Positions 26,011 through 35,626 of a DNA stretch of 64,000 nt are shown here, piece after piece. Below the pieces are notes generated by a model. That model was not told where the DNA came from, searched no databases, and was given only the letters and a program-made list of their open reading frames with translations. This DNA is from JAJFJD01 sp965228695 (lineage in GTDB: Bacteria; Pseudomonadota; Alphaproteobacteria; UBA8366), in assembly GCA_965228695.1 (NCBI GenBank), contig CBDDIB010000002.1, positions 2,418,001-2,482,000 on the forward strand, written 5' to 3'. Each line of letters opens with the position of its first letter. Position 1 is the stretch's first letter. Position numbers and translations under genes: made by a program.

Positions 26011-27360
26011 TTAGTCCTCCGCGTTTTCCTCGAGCCACTCTTCCAGCCAGTGGATATGGTAATCGCCGTTCAGGAATGTCGGGTTCTCCACCAACTTCTG
26101 ATGCAGGGGGGTCGTCGTTTCGATCCCGCCAATAACGAACTCCTCCAGCGCACGGCGCAGCCGCATCAGGCATTCGTTGCGCGTCTTGCCGTGGACGATC
26201 AGTTTGGCCACGAGGCTATCGTAATGCGGCGGTACCGAGTAGCCCGAATATAGCGCAGAATCGACCCGGACTCCGAGCCCGCCCGGCGCGTGGAAATCGG
26301 TTACTTTTCCGGGTGAGGGCGCGAAAGAGACTGGATTCTCAGCATTGAGACGGCATTCGATCGAGTGCCCCGCCAAGACGATGTCCGACTGGTTCATTTC
26401 CAAATGTCCACCGGCCGCGATGCGGATCTGTTCCCGCACGAGATCGACGCCGCTGATCATTTCCGACACCGGATGCTCGACCTGGAGGCGCGTGTTCATT
26501 TCGATGAAGTAAAACTCGCCATTCTCGTAGAGGAATTCGATCGTGCCGGCGCTGCGGTAGGACAGTTTCGACAGCGCCGCGGTTACCGTTTCGCCGATCC
26601 GGTTCCGCTGTTCGGCGTTGAGGGCCGGGGAGGGCGCTTCTTCCAAAACTTTCTGATGGCGCCGCTGCAGCGAGCAGTCGCGTTCGCCGAAATGCAGAAC
26701 GTTTCCGTGACCGTCGCCCAGCACCTGTATTTCGATATGGCGCGGTTGTCCCAGGAGCTTTTCGATGTAGACCGTGTCGTCGCCGAAGGCGGCGAGCGCT
26801 TCCTGGCGGCAGGTCGAGAGCGCCTCCGGCAGTTCGGCCGCATTGTTGGCGATCTTCATGCCGCGTCCGCCGCCGCCCGATGCCGCCTTCAGGAGCACGG
26901 GAAATCCGATCTCCTCGGCCACGGCGACGGCCTGATCCGGCGTGGTGACGGCGCCGTCCGATCCCGGCACGACGGGCAGGCCGATCTCGAGGGCGGTTTC
27001 CTTCGCCTGGACCTTATCGCCCATCAGGCTGATATGATCCGGGCTCGGCCCGATGAAAACGAGATCGTGTTCCTCGACCATCTGGGCGAACTGGGCGTTC
27101 TCCGACAGGAAGCCGATGCCGGGGTGGACCGCGTCCGCGCCGGTGATGGTCGCCGCCGTCAGGATGGCCGGAATATTGAGATAGCTGTCCTTCGACGGCG
27201 GCGGGCCGATGCACACGGATTCGTCCGCTAGCCGGACATGCATGGTATCCGAATCCGCGGTCGAATGGACCGCGACGGTCCGGATGCCCATTTCGCGGCA
27301 CGCGCGGTGAATGCGGAGGGCGATCTCGCCGCGGTTGGCGATGAGGACCTTTTCGAACAA
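26011..27360 (-). CDS. accC: acetyl-CoA carboxylase biotin carboxylase subunit
   Basis: A 449-residue ATP-grasp enzyme that carboxylates biotin on AccB, the first half-reaction of fatty-acid synthesis. It begins with FEKVLIANRGEIALRIHRAC. The glycine-rich ATP loop GGGGRGMKI is near residue 165; the catalytic EMNTRLQVEHPV segment and the RLNAENP motif follow. The length is typical. It lies 5 bases after accB and is clearly co-transcribed and stoichiometrically linked with it. The carboxyltransferase subunits are not in this window. Confidence 0.97.
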   Translation of the reverse strand: MFEKVLIANRGEIALRIHRACREMGIRTVAVHSTADSDTMHVRLADESVCIGPPPSKDSYLNIPAILTAATITGADAVHPGIGFLSENAQFAQMVEEHDLVFIGPSPDHISLMGDKVQAKETALEIGLPVVPGSDGAVTTPDQAVAVAEEIGFPVLLKAASGGGGRGMKIANNAAELPEALSTCRQEALAAFGDDTVYIEKLLGQPRHIEIQVLGDGHGNVLHFGERDCSLQRRHQKVLEEAPSPALNAEQRNRIGETVTAALSKLSYRSAGTIEFLYENGEFYFIEMNTRLQVEHPVSEMISGVDLVREQIRIAAGGHLEMNQSDIVLAGHSIECRLNAENPVSFAPSPGKVTDFHAPGGLGVRVDSALYSGYSVPPHYDSLVAKLIVHGKTRNECLMRLRRALEEFVIGGIETTTPLHQKLVENPTFLNGDYHIHWLEEWLEENAED

Positions 27361-27365
27361 GGCGG

Positions 27366-27830
27366 CTACTCGACGACCACAAGGGTTTCGCCGAACTCGA
27401 CGGGCTGTCCGTCTTCAACGGCAATGCGTTTCACGGTCCCGCTGCGGGGTGCGGGGATTTGGTTCATCACCTTCATCGCTTCGACGATCAACAGGGTCTG
27501 CCCCTCGGACACCGCGTCGCCGACCTTGACGAAGGGGTCCGCGCCCGGCTGCGGCGACAGGTAAATCGTCCCGACCATCGGCGACGGCACGGCCCCGGCC
27601 TCATCGGCCGCGGAATCGGCAGGCGCCGTCGATGGCGCGGCTTGTGCGGCCGGGGCAGCGGCTGTCGCCACCAGCGCCGGCGGCGCAACCGCGGCGGTCA
27701 CCGTCGCATTTCCCCGTGCGACGCGGATAGATTTGTTTCCTTCGCAGATCTCGATTTCCGTCAGGTTCGTTTCGTCGAGCAACTGACCGAGTTCTCGGAT
27801 CAGTGACTTATCGACCTGAAATTTTGGCAT
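27366..27830 (-). CDS. accB: acetyl-CoA carboxylase biotin carboxyl carrier protein
   Basis: A 154-residue protein with an N-terminal MPKFQVDKSLIRELGQLLDE region, an Ala/Pro-rich linker (about 42-78) and a biotinyl domain whose biotinylated residue is Lys120 in EAMKVMN. The ATG at 27830 follows AAGGAC at good spacing; a longer open frame to 28145 overlaps aroQ and is rejected. It carries the carboxyl group from AccC to the carboxyltransferase. It lies 50 bases after aroQ, the usual alphaproteobacterial order. Confidence 0.97.
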   Translation of the reverse strand: MPKFQVDKSLIRELGQLLDETNLTEIEICEGNKSIRVARGNATVTAAVAPPALVATAAAPAAQAAPSTAPADSAADEAGAVPSPMVGTIYLSPQPGADPFVKVGDAVSEGQTLLIVEAMKVMNQIPAPRSGTVKRIAVEDGQPVEFGETLVVVE

Positions 27831-27880
27831 GAAATGTCCTTCTTCGATGATCTGGGTCGTCTCGTGCCGCAGGCTGTCCG

Positions 27881-28330
27881 TTAGCCGTCCTTCAGCATGC
27901 GATGGATGGCGTCGAGCGCAAGGTCGTATCCCGCGGCCCCGAACCCGCAAATGACTCCACTTGCCGCCGGTGCGATAAAGGAACGGTGCCGGAAATCTTC
28001 CCGCGCGTAAATGTTCGAAAGATGCAGTTCGACGACCGGCACGTCCAGAATCGACAGCGCATCGAGCAAGGCCACCGAGGTATGCGTCAAAGCCCCGGCA
28101 TTGATCACAAGCGCATCCTGCGTTCCGCGCGCCTCTTGAATCCATGTGACCAGCTCGGCTTCGCTGTTCGACTGGCGGAAATCCACCGCCAGTCCCAACG
28201 CCTTAGCCTTTCTCTTGCATGCGGCGTCGATATCCGCCAGCGTTTCGCGGCCATAGATTTCCGGCTCGCGGACGCCAAGCATGTTCAAGTTCGGGCCGTT
28301 CAGAATAAGGACAGTTGATGGGTCAGCCAC
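27881..28330 (-). CDS. aroQ: type II 3-dehydroquinate dehydratase
   Basis: A 149-residue dodecameric shikimate-pathway enzyme (3-dehydroquinate to 3-dehydroshikimate). Diagnostic segments are ILNGPNLNMLGVREPEIYG (with the catalytic Tyr near residue 26 and Arg near 21), FRQSNSEAELV, VINAGALTHTSVAL and VVELHLSNIYAREDFRH (catalytic His in ELHLSN). The start is GTG at 28330; no other start fits the N-terminal strand. It is first in the aroQ-accB-accC-aat run. Confidence 0.96.
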   Translation of the reverse strand: MADPSTVLILNGPNLNMLGVREPEIYGRETLADIDAACKRKAKALGLAVDFRQSNSEAELVTWIQEARGTQDALVINAGALTHTSVALLDALSILDVPVVELHLSNIYAREDFRHRSFIAPAASGVICGFGAAGYDLALDAIHRMLKDG

Positions 28331-28472
28331 GGGCCGCCACCTGCAGATATAGTTACAGACGGGCTATATCTGGTCTTAAATTCGAACAAATGGCAAGTAT
28401 TAGTATGGTAACCATCGTTAAAGCCTGGCATTCCGACAATACCGGGAAACTGAAACTCAAGGACTCGATAGT

Positions 28473-30416
28473 ATGAAAAGTCCGAACATTGCGCCATTCG
28501 GAAGTTGGCGTTCACCCATCACCGCCGACCGCATCGTCGGCGGCAACGTCGGTTTGGGGCAGCTCGCCCTGGACCAAGACTGCGTCTATTGGACCGAGTC
28601 GCGCCCGACGGAAAGCGGCCGCGTCGCGCTGGTCCGGCGCAATAAGGAGGGCGCCACCCAGGATGTTGTGCCCGCCCCCTTCAGCGTGCGGACGCGGGTC
28701 CACGAATATGGCGGCGGGGCCTTTGCGGTCGCTGCCGGCACGGTCTGGTTCAGCAATGACAAGGATCAACGGATCTATCGATTGGAGGACGGCGGGGCGC
28801 CGGAACCGGTCACACCGGCGGGATCGTGCCGGTATGCCGATTTGGTTTTGGATCCGCATCATGACCGGCTGCTGGCGGTCTGTGAGGATCATGCAGGGCC
28901 GGGTGAACCGGCAAACAGCATCGTGGCAATAAACAGGGACGGTACGGTACAGGTTTTGACGGACGGCAGCGATTTCTATGCTGCGCCGCGGCCATCGCCC
29001 GATGGCAGACAATTGCTTTGGCTGTCCTGGGACCATCCGAACATGCCGTGGGACGGATGCGTCCTGACACGCGCAACCTGCAACGGCGCCGGCGCGGTCG
29101 CAGAAACCGAAATTTTGGCGGGTGGACCGGACGAAGCGTTGTTCCAACCCGAGTGGTCGCCCGGCGGCGATGTTTACTTCGTCTCCGATCGGTCTGGCTG
29201 GTGGAACCTCTACCGTTGGTCGAGGGGTGCGCCGCAGCCGGTCAGTCCAATGCAGGCGGAGTTGGGATTGCCGCAATGGATTTTCAATATGCGCACATAT
29301 GGATTTACGGGCGCCGACCGGATTTTTGCCATCCGGACCGCCAATGGGATTGCAGAGCTGCTCGCGATATCGGTCGAGGACGGCACGGCCGATGTTATTC
29401 CGACGCCTTATGTCGAGATGCATGGTCTGGTCGCCGACGCGCGGCAGGTGGTCTTGGTCGGCAGTGGGGCGCAGGATGTCCCGGTGGTGGCCGGTGTCGA
29501 CCCGGTGGACCGCACGGTCGTCGAACTGCGACGGTCCGCAGCCGACGCACCGGATTCCGCGGTCGTATCGGTCGCGCAGCCGGTAACTTTCGACAGCGCA
29601 GATGGACGGCAAGCGCATGCATTCTATTACCCCCCGAAGAACGACGATTTCAACGGTCCCGACAAGGCGTTACCGCCGCTCATCGTGAAGAGTCACGGGG
29701 GCCCCACGGGGCAGTCCGGGTGCGGCTTCAACCTCAAGATTCAATATTGGACCAGCCGGGGCTTTGCCGTTCTAGACGTGAACTACGGCGGCAGCACCGG
29801 GTATGGCCGATCCTACCGGCGCGCCCTCGACGGCGCGTGGGGAGTCGTCGATGTCGAGGACTGTGTGGCCGGCGCCCGATGGCTTGTCGCACAAGATTTG
29901 GCGGATCCTGATCGGCTTGCGATCACCGGCGGCAGCGCCGGCGGCTACACAACATTATGTGCGCTTACGTTTGGTGATACCTTCAAGGCAGGAGCAAGCC
30001 ATTACGGCATCGGCGACCTGGAAGCCCTGGCGCGCGATACCCACAAATTCGAATCCCGGTACCTGGACCGTCTCATCGGGAGATGGCCGGAAGACCGCGA
30101 GATCTATGAAGCACGTTCGCCGTTACACCATGCCGCGGGGCTGAATTGTCCGGTGATCTTCTTTCAGGGGTTGGAGGATAAGGTGGTGCCGCCCAATCAA
30201 GCGGAAGCCATGGTTGCGGCGCTGCGCGAAAAGGGTATTCCGGTGGCGTATGTCGCCTTCGAAGGCGAAGGGCACGGATTCCGCCAGGCCGATAATATTC
30301 AGCGGGCCCTGGAGGGCGAGTTGGCATTTTATGGGCGCGTGTTCGGCTTCGAGCCCGCGGACCGGATCGAGCCCCTCGATATCGACAACCATTCGGCCGG
30401 TTCGCCGACGGCCTAA
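28473..30416 (+). CDS. S9 family peptidase (prolyl oligopeptidase / acylaminoacyl peptidase type)
   Basis: A 647-residue cytosolic serine peptidase: an N-terminal beta-propeller (about 1-370) that restricts access to short peptides, then an alpha/beta-hydrolase domain (about 380-640). The nucleophile is Ser488 in GGSAGG; the Asp lies in GLEDKVVPP and the His in GEGHGF near the C terminus. There is no signal peptide. It stands alone between aroQ (divergent) and the DsbA-like gene (convergent). The substrate is probably N-blocked or proline-containing oligopeptides. Confidence 0.92.
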   Translation: MKSPNIAPFGSWRSPITADRIVGGNVGLGQLALDQDCVYWTESRPTESGRVALVRRNKEGATQDVVPAPFSVRTRVHEYGGGAFAVAAGTVWFSNDKDQRIYRLEDGGAPEPVTPAGSCRYADLVLDPHHDRLLAVCEDHAGPGEPANSIVAINRDGTVQVLTDGSDFYAAPRPSPDGRQLLWLSWDHPNMPWDGCVLTRATCNGAGAVAETEILAGGPDEALFQPEWSPGGDVYFVSDRSGWWNLYRWSRGAPQPVSPMQAELGLPQWIFNMRTYGFTGADRIFAIRTANGIAELLAISVEDGTADVIPTPYVEMHGLVADARQVVLVGSGAQDVPVVAGVDPVDRTVVELRRSAADAPDSAVVSVAQPVTFDSADGRQAHAFYYPPKNDDFNGPDKALPPLIVKSHGGPTGQSGCGFNLKIQYWTSRGFAVLDVNYGGSTGYGRSYRRALDGAWGVVDVEDCVAGARWLVAQDLADPDRLAITGGSAGGYTTLCALTFGDTFKAGASHYGIGDLEALARDTHKFESRYLDRLIGRWPEDREIYEARSPLHHAAGLNCPVIFFQGLEDKVVPPNQAEAMVAALREKGIPVAYVAFEGEGHGFRQADNIQRALEGELAFYGRVFGFEPADRIEPLDIDNHSAGSPTA

Positions 30417-30487
30417 TTATCACCAACGATTATGTCGGCTCGATCGAATGCACACGAGACGCTGAGACGTTTCGGCGCGGAACCCGG

Positions 30488-31228
30488 CTAGCTCTGATTG
30501 CGGGCGGCGGCGATCAGCTCCTGCATGCGGGATTTGTCGATCGCCCCGGGCACAAGCTTGTTACCGATCACGAAACCGGGGGTGCCGTTAATGCCGAGTG
30601 TCTGAGCGAGTTGCAGCGTTTCCTGCAGATAGGCCGTGATCGTCGGGTCTTCCATGTCGCGTTTCAGCTTCTCGACGTTGAGGCCAACTTTCGATGCGAG
30701 ACCGAAAACCTTTTCCGGGGTCAATCGACCGCGCGCGCTCATCAGCGCGATGTGATAGCGCTGGTACTTGCCCTGCTTGTTCGACGCCATCGCGGCCCGC
30801 GCGGCGAATTCCGATGCAGGGCCGAGTATCGGCAGTTCCTTCCACACGACCTTGACTTGTTTGTCGCTGTCCAACACTTGAAGCACCGCGTTGAGTGTCC
30901 GCTTACAGAAGCCGCACTGGTAGTCGAAGAACTCAACCACCGTCACGTCGCCGTTCGGGTTGCCCGACACCGGTGTCATCGGGTGTTTGAATAACTTCTC
31001 TTTTTGGGCGATGAGGGCCGCCGAGGCTGCCTTTTCCTGCGCGATGCGCTCCTGCGCCTCGTATTTCTCAAGCGCTTCGATGATCACTTCGGGATGCTCG
31101 AGGATGTAAGCTCGAACCGCCTTTTCGAACGCTTCTTTATCCATGGCCTTGAATGTTTCGTCCGCCTGGGCGGGACCAAGGGCCAGAAGCGCGGCCACGA
31201 AGGGAACGGCAAAGATGAGTTTGCGCAC
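30488..31228 (-). CDS. DsbA-family thiol-disulfide oxidoreductase (Com1-like)
   Basis: A 246-residue secreted protein with a signal peptide (cleaved near AQA, residue 22), an N-terminal helical region of about 65 residues typical of Com1/ScsC-like proteins, and a thioredoxin fold with CGFC at 105-108 and cis-Pro in GTPGF near residue 215. It forms or shuffles disulfides in the periplasm; the helical N terminus often mediates oligomerisation. It lies downstream of the M48-TPR protease gene on the same strand (149-base gap). That protease may share the same envelope quality-control role, as BepA and Dsb proteins do in E. coli. Confidence 0.93.
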   Translation of the reverse strand: MRKLIFAVPFVAALLALGPAQADETFKAMDKEAFEKAVRAYILEHPEVIIEALEKYEAQERIAQEKAASAALIAQKEKLFKHPMTPVSGNPNGDVTVVEFFDYQCGFCKRTLNAVLQVLDSDKQVKVVWKELPILGPASEFAARAAMASNKQGKYQRYHIALMSARGRLTPEKVFGLASKVGLNVEKLKRDMEDPTITAYLQETLQLAQTLGINGTPGFVIGNKLVPGAIDKSRMQELIAAARNQS

Positions 31229-31377
31229 GGTACGGTCACTCCACGAGTCGTTGGTCGGCGAGCACGGTTCAACTATCTCTTACGCTGCCGCCGCCCGCAA
31301 GCTTTTGCACCCGCTCTTTAGCACAACTCACGAAGTGGTGAGCGGTGCCGGGCCACCGCGACTTCGGAACGATGTTG

Positions 31378-32763
31378 CTATTTCCGGTCTTTTTTCAAGC
31401 GTTTCGCCTGAAGCTCGATGTCCTGCGCGCGAATCCATTCCGCGGATCCGTTCGGCAACAGGCGCATGGCACGCTTTGCGCGCTGCGCTGCGGTCCGGAT
31501 ATCGCCCTTCAGCAGCGCTTCCTCTGCGAGGGCGTGGGACACGAGGCCGTGTTTTTGCTGGCGGCCGTAGGCGGTGGCGAGTTGGCGCCAGGCCCGCGGA
31601 ATTTCGGATTCGTAGCGGATGGCTTCCTTGATGTTGGCGACTGTGGCGTCGAGTTCCTTGGGATCGTTTATCTCAATCTGCGTTTGCGCCAGACTGAGAC
31701 GGATCAGTGCCGCCCATGGCAAGATATCGATCGCCTGACGGTATTCCGCTGCCGCTTCTTGCGTCCGCCCGGCGTCCCGCAGGATGTCGCCCCGCAGTTC
31801 ATGCAGGAACGGATCCTTCGGTGTCTTTTCGATAAGCGGATCGAGAATGGCGAGTGCCTTCGCGGTCTCGTTCAATTTCATATACGCGACAGTTCGGGCA
31901 TATTTCGCTTCCATGCTCGTGTCGGATGCGCTGTATCGCCGCAACGTATCGACCGGCGGATTGAGGAAGCCTAGAATCTTGCCGCGCATCCGGTTATGCG
32001 CCTCTATCAGTTCCGGCGCGATGGGAACGTCGGAAAATTGCGACCTCTCGATATGGTTCCGGACAAAGCGAATACGGTCATCAGTGAGCGGATGTGACCG
32101 CGAGTAGGGGTCGCCGCTTGCGCCGTAGATGCCTTCCTCGCGCTTGAGGATCGTCATGAATTCCAGCAATCCGCGTGACGATTGGCCGCTGTCGTCGAGG
32201 AACCGGACGGCCGCTTGGTCGGCGGCCTGCTCGTGTCCGCGGGTATACGCCAAAATACTGCGCTGCCCGACCGTGGCGCCGCCCAGCACGGCGGCGCCGA
32301 TGCCCTCGGGCCGTCCGGCCGCCGCCGCGGCAGCGCCGCCAAGTATCGTTGCGATGATCGATTGCGCGGTCGCCGCTTTCAGGCCTTCCTTGATTCGGGA
32401 CAAATGGCCGCCGGTTATGTGCCCGGTTTCATGGGCCAGCACGCCGATAACTTGACCGGGATGATCCGCGGTGGTCAACAGGCCGGTGTGGATGAAGATG
32501 CGCATGCCGCCGGCGACGAAGGCGTTCAAACGCGGATCTTTGACCAGGTGGATTTGGACCGCCGATGCATCCAATCCGGCCGCTCTGAACAGTGGCGCTG
32601 TGTACACCCGAATGGTATTTTCGATTTCGGTATCACGGATAAGCGCCAAGCCTTGCGCAGATACGCGGGATGATGACCAGGATGTCGCAAGGGCGACCAG
32701 CAGAATCAACGTTGAGATTCGCGGCGCGCAACGAAGAGCTATTTTGTTACAGATACCTAGCAA
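31378..32763 (-). CDS. M48 family metalloprotease with TPR repeats (BepA-like)
   Basis: A periplasmic zinc protease: HETGH carries the two zinc-ligating His and the catalytic Glu, and HEQAADQ gives the third ligand. A region with IIATILGGAAAAAAG follows the active site, and the C-terminal half (about 200 residues) has TPR-like helical pairs. BepA-type enzymes degrade or assist assembly of outer-membrane proteins. The start is uncertain. The frame is open to 32901, but that would overlap the divergent lipoprotein gene; I use the TTG at 32763, which yields a normal signal peptide ending at VSAQG (461 residues). Confidence 0.85.
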   Translation of the reverse strand: MLGICNKIALRCAPRISTLILLVALATSWSSSRVSAQGLALIRDTEIENTIRVYTAPLFRAAGLDASAVQIHLVKDPRLNAFVAGGMRIFIHTGLLTTADHPGQVIGVLAHETGHITGGHLSRIKEGLKAATAQSIIATILGGAAAAAAGRPEGIGAAVLGGATVGQRSILAYTRGHEQAADQAAVRFLDDSGQSSRGLLEFMTILKREEGIYGASGDPYSRSHPLTDDRIRFVRNHIERSQFSDVPIAPELIEAHNRMRGKILGFLNPPVDTLRRYSASDTSMEAKYARTVAYMKLNETAKALAILDPLIEKTPKDPFLHELRGDILRDAGRTQEAAAEYRQAIDILPWAALIRLSLAQTQIEINDPKELDATVANIKEAIRYESEIPRAWRQLATAYGRQQKHGLVSHALAEEALLKGDIRTAAQRAKRAMRLLPNGSAEWIRAQDIELQAKRLKKDRK

Positions 32764-32830
32764 CGGTCTGATCCCGAAAATGTCACCCAAGATATGTAGT
32801 GTTCCAATGTGGTCCAAAAAAGGCGGCCGT

Positions 32831-34465
32831 ATGAAAATTGCCGCTGTCTTCGCCGGCATGCTCTTTCTAAGCGCTTGTGGGGAAAGTCGTTTCAGCGACA
32901 CGCTGGATACGATCCTGCCCGATCCCAGTGACTACGTCTATGGCGCGTTTGTCGCCGACGACTCGCGTGCGGTCGTCGCGGCACGGAACGTCTTAGCCAA
33001 GGGGGGGAGCGCCGCGGACGCAGCGGTGGCCCTGTATTTCACCTTGTCGGTGACGATGCCGTCGGTCGCGTCGCTCGGCGGCGGCGGCGTTTGTCTTGTG
33101 CATGATTCCCGGACGCAGCGGACCGAGATGCTCGACTTCATCGCGCCAGAACCGAAAAGCGGCACATCCGGGGGCGACCGGCCCACGGCCGTGCCGGCAA
33201 ATGTGCGGGGCATGGCGGCATTGCACAGCCGGTTTGGGCGCCTGCGCTGGTCCGACACCGTGCTCGGTGCGGAAACGCTAGCGCGCGGCGGCTTCATCGT
33301 ATCCAAGGAAACCGCGGCTGACTTGGCCCGCGCCGCGCGCCCGCTTTTCGTCGACGAGGGCGCCCGCCGTTTGTTCTCGATGCCCGATGGGTCGCCGGTG
33401 ACCGAGGGCGAACTGATCCGACAGGTCGAATTAGGAGCGACGCTTGGCCAGATCAGGGCGCGCGGTGCCGGCGCATTTTATTCCGGACCGCTCGCGAACC
33501 GGTTGGTCGACGGCATGCGCCAAGCGGGCGGCACCATTACCAAACAGGATCTGCGGTCATACCGGGCCCGATGGCGCCCCGCACTGACGGTTCAGTACGG
33601 CAAGGATAGTTTGCACGTCGCTGGACCGCCTGTGTTGTCCGGCGCGGTCATCGCCCAGATGTGGCAAATGCTGTTGACCGATCAGCGGTATGAAAAGGCG
33701 CCCGCCGAAGAGCGCCCGCATCTGTTGGCGGAAGTGGCGCGCCGTGCGTTTTCCGAGCGGCAAACGTGGATCGACATCAACGGTGACCGGCAGACCCAAT
33801 CCACGCGGCTGTTGTCGGCCGATCGGGCGCGGCAGCTCATGACCACTTACGATGCCGGCCGCGCAACGCCGCCCGGTGTCGCGCAGTCGGGCGGTGTGCA
33901 AATTTCGGAAAATCCGTCCGGCACCGGTTTCGCGGTGGTGGACGGCCTTGGGCTGGCCGTGGCCTGTACGACAACGTTGTACAATCCGTTCGGCACCGGC
34001 CGGCTCGTACCGGGCGTCGGAATTTTCATGGCGCAAGCGCCGGGGGTCGGGTCGCGGAACCCGTATTCGCTTAGTCCCGCGATGGTGACGAGCCGCGACG
34101 GCAAGATATTCCGTTTCGCCGCCGCGGGTGTCGCCGGACAGGCGGTGCCGAGCGTTATCGTCGGCGTTGCCGCGCGGACGCTGTTGGAAAAGCAATCCGC
34201 GAAAGAGGCGGTTACGGGGCCGCGGCTGCATCCGCTGCCGGGGTCGGATGCGGTGATCGTCGAGGCGTCGGAAACACCTCCGCGCGTCGAAACGTTGGCC
34301 CGGCGTGGCCATTCGATACGGCGGCAACCCAATCTCGGGCGGGTCAATGTCATCTTCTGCTCAACCGGCATTCCCATTCCATCCTTGTCTAGGGTCAATT
34401 GCCGCCCCGTCGCAGACAGCCGAGGGTCCGGCACCGGCCTGGAACTGCTCATTGAACTCGAGTAA
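32831..34465 (+). CDS. gamma-glutamyltransferase-like lipoprotein, nucleophile apparently missing
   Basis: A 544-residue protein with a lipoprotein signal (lipobox LSAC, Cys about residue 17) and the fold signature of the gamma-glutamyltranspeptidase family. GGSAADAAVAL and SLGGGG lie near the N terminus, YSGPLANRLVDGM in the middle, and a small-subunit part has FAVVDGLGLAV, TTTLYNPFGTG and SLSPAMV. In true enzymes autocleavage makes a new N-terminal Thr in the sequence T-[ST]-H; here the equivalent is Gly364-Thr365-Gly366. Either Thr365 substitutes or the protein is not an active transpeptidase. The ATG at 32831 is chosen for its signal peptide. An aminotransferase gene follows 6 bases later. 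Confidence 0.85.
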   Translation: MKIAAVFAGMLFLSACGESRFSDTLDTILPDPSDYVYGAFVADDSRAVVAARNVLAKGGSAADAAVALYFTLSVTMPSVASLGGGGVCLVHDSRTQRTEMLDFIAPEPKSGTSGGDRPTAVPANVRGMAALHSRFGRLRWSDTVLGAETLARGGFIVSKETAADLARAARPLFVDEGARRLFSMPDGSPVTEGELIRQVELGATLGQIRARGAGAFYSGPLANRLVDGMRQAGGTITKQDLRSYRARWRPALTVQYGKDSLHVAGPPVLSGAVIAQMWQMLLTDQRYEKAPAEERPHLLAEVARRAFSERQTWIDINGDRQTQSTRLLSADRARQLMTTYDAGRATPPGVAQSGGVQISENPSGTGFAVVDGLGLAVACTTTLYNPFGTGRLVPGVGIFMAQAPGVGSRNPYSLSPAMVTSRDGKIFRFAAAGVAGQAVPSVIVGVAARTLLEKQSAKEAVTGPRLHPLPGSDAVIVEASETPPRVETLARRGHSIRRQPNLGRVNVIFCSTGIPIPSLSRVNCRPVADSRGSGTGLELLIELE

Positions 34466-34471
34466 CGCCCC

Positions 34472-35626
34472 ATGGTGTTGAAGGTCGCGTCACGGGCGGG
34501 TATCCCGCCTTTCATGGTCATGGACGTCCTGCGCGAGGCGAATGAACGCGCCGCCGCGGAGCAAGCCGTCTACCATCTCGAATTGGGACAGCCGGGAACC
34601 GGCGCGCCCGCCGGTGTGTTGGACGCCGCCCGCGCCGCGTTGTCGAGCGATCGTCTCGGATATACGGAGGCGCTTGGCATCCCGCCGTTGCGCGAAGCGA
34701 TCGCCGGACATTATCAAGACTATTACGGTGTGGCGCTCGATACCGACCGCATCGTCGTCACGACCGGATCGTCCGGCGGCTTCGTCCTGGCGTTTCTCGC
34801 CGCGTTCGAGGCCGGCGACCGGGTTGCGCTCGCGTCGCCCGGGTATCCCTGTTACCGCAATATCCTGTCGGCGTTCGGGGTCGAGCCGGTGACGCTGCTG
34901 GCGGATGCGAGCGACCGGTTCCAGCCGACCCCGGCCTTGTTGGACAAGGCGATGCGCGATGGTCCGATCGACGGCCTGATCGTCGCATCGCCGTCCAACC
35001 CTGCCGGGTCGATGCTGGGCCGCGAGGATCTGACGGTGCTGATCGATCATTGCAAGGCGAATGGGATCCGGTTGATTTCCGACGAGATTTACCACGGCAT
35101 CACCTATGACCGCCGGGCCGACACCGCCGCCGAGTTCGATGACTCGGTCATCATTATCAACAGCTTCTCAAAATACTTTTCGATGACTGGATGGCGGGTC
35201 GGGTGGATGGTCGTGCCGCCGGACCTCTCGCGCACCATCGAATGTCTTGCCCAGAATTTCTTCATCTCCGCGCCGACATTGTCGCAGATCGCCGCGGTCG
35301 CCGCGTTCGATTGCGGCGAGGAGAACGAACGCCGGGTGGAAGCCTATCGCGCCAACCGTGCCCTACTGCTCGACGCGTTGCCGAAGGCCGGTTTCAAGAA
35401 ATTCGCGCCGGCGGACGGTGCTTTCTATGTCTACGTCGATATCGGCGATCAGACGAATGACAGCGAAGCGTTTTGCCGCAAGATTCTGGCTGATACCGGC
35501 GTCGCGCTTGCACCCGGCCTCGATTTCGATCCCGACCGCGGCAACCGGTTCCTGCGCCTCTCCTACGCCGAGACGAATGAAGCAATCGAGCGGGCGGCGG
35601 CCCTCCTGATCGAACTCGACCGTTAG
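34472..35626 (+). CDS. PLP-dependent aminotransferase, class I/II
   Basis: A 384-residue fold-type I aminotransferase of the AspC-like family. Landmarks are YHLELGQPGTGAP near residue 30, YTEALGIPPLR, SPSNPAGSML (substrate Asn), ISDEIYHGITY, and the PLP lysine in NSFSKYFSMTGWR about residue 236. A final RLSYAETNE carries the carboxylate-binding Arg. Substrate specificity cannot be read from the sequence. It starts 6 bases after the transpeptidase-like gene, so both are likely co-expressed. Its stop interlocks with that of the convergent cyclopropane synthase gene in TTAG. Confidence 0.92.
   Translation: MVLKVASRAGIPPFMVMDVLREANERAAAEQAVYHLELGQPGTGAPAGVLDAARAALSSDRLGYTEALGIPPLREAIAGHYQDYYGVALDTDRIVVTTGSSGGFVLAFLAAFEAGDRVALASPGYPCYRNILSAFGVEPVTLLADASDRFQPTPALLDKAMRDGPIDGLIVASPSNPAGSMLGREDLTVLIDHCKANGIRLISDEIYHGITYDRRADTAAEFDDSVIIINSFSKYFSMTGWRVGWMVVPPDLSRTIECLAQNFFISAPTLSQIAAVAAFDCGEENERRVEAYRANRALLLDALPKAGFKKFAPADGAFYVYVDIGDQTNDSEAFCRKILADTGVALAPGLDFDPDRGNRFLRLSYAETNEAIERAAALLIELDR

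Noticed and set aside
27831..28145. Longer accB starting up to 28145
   Set aside because: The extension overlaps aroQ, is Arg/Cys-rich without similarity, and the ATG at 27830 has a good ribosome site and the family N terminus.
32764..32901. M48 protease starting at 32901
   Set aside because: It would run through the ATG and signal sequence of the divergent lipoprotein gene, and it gives no signal peptide at the N terminus.
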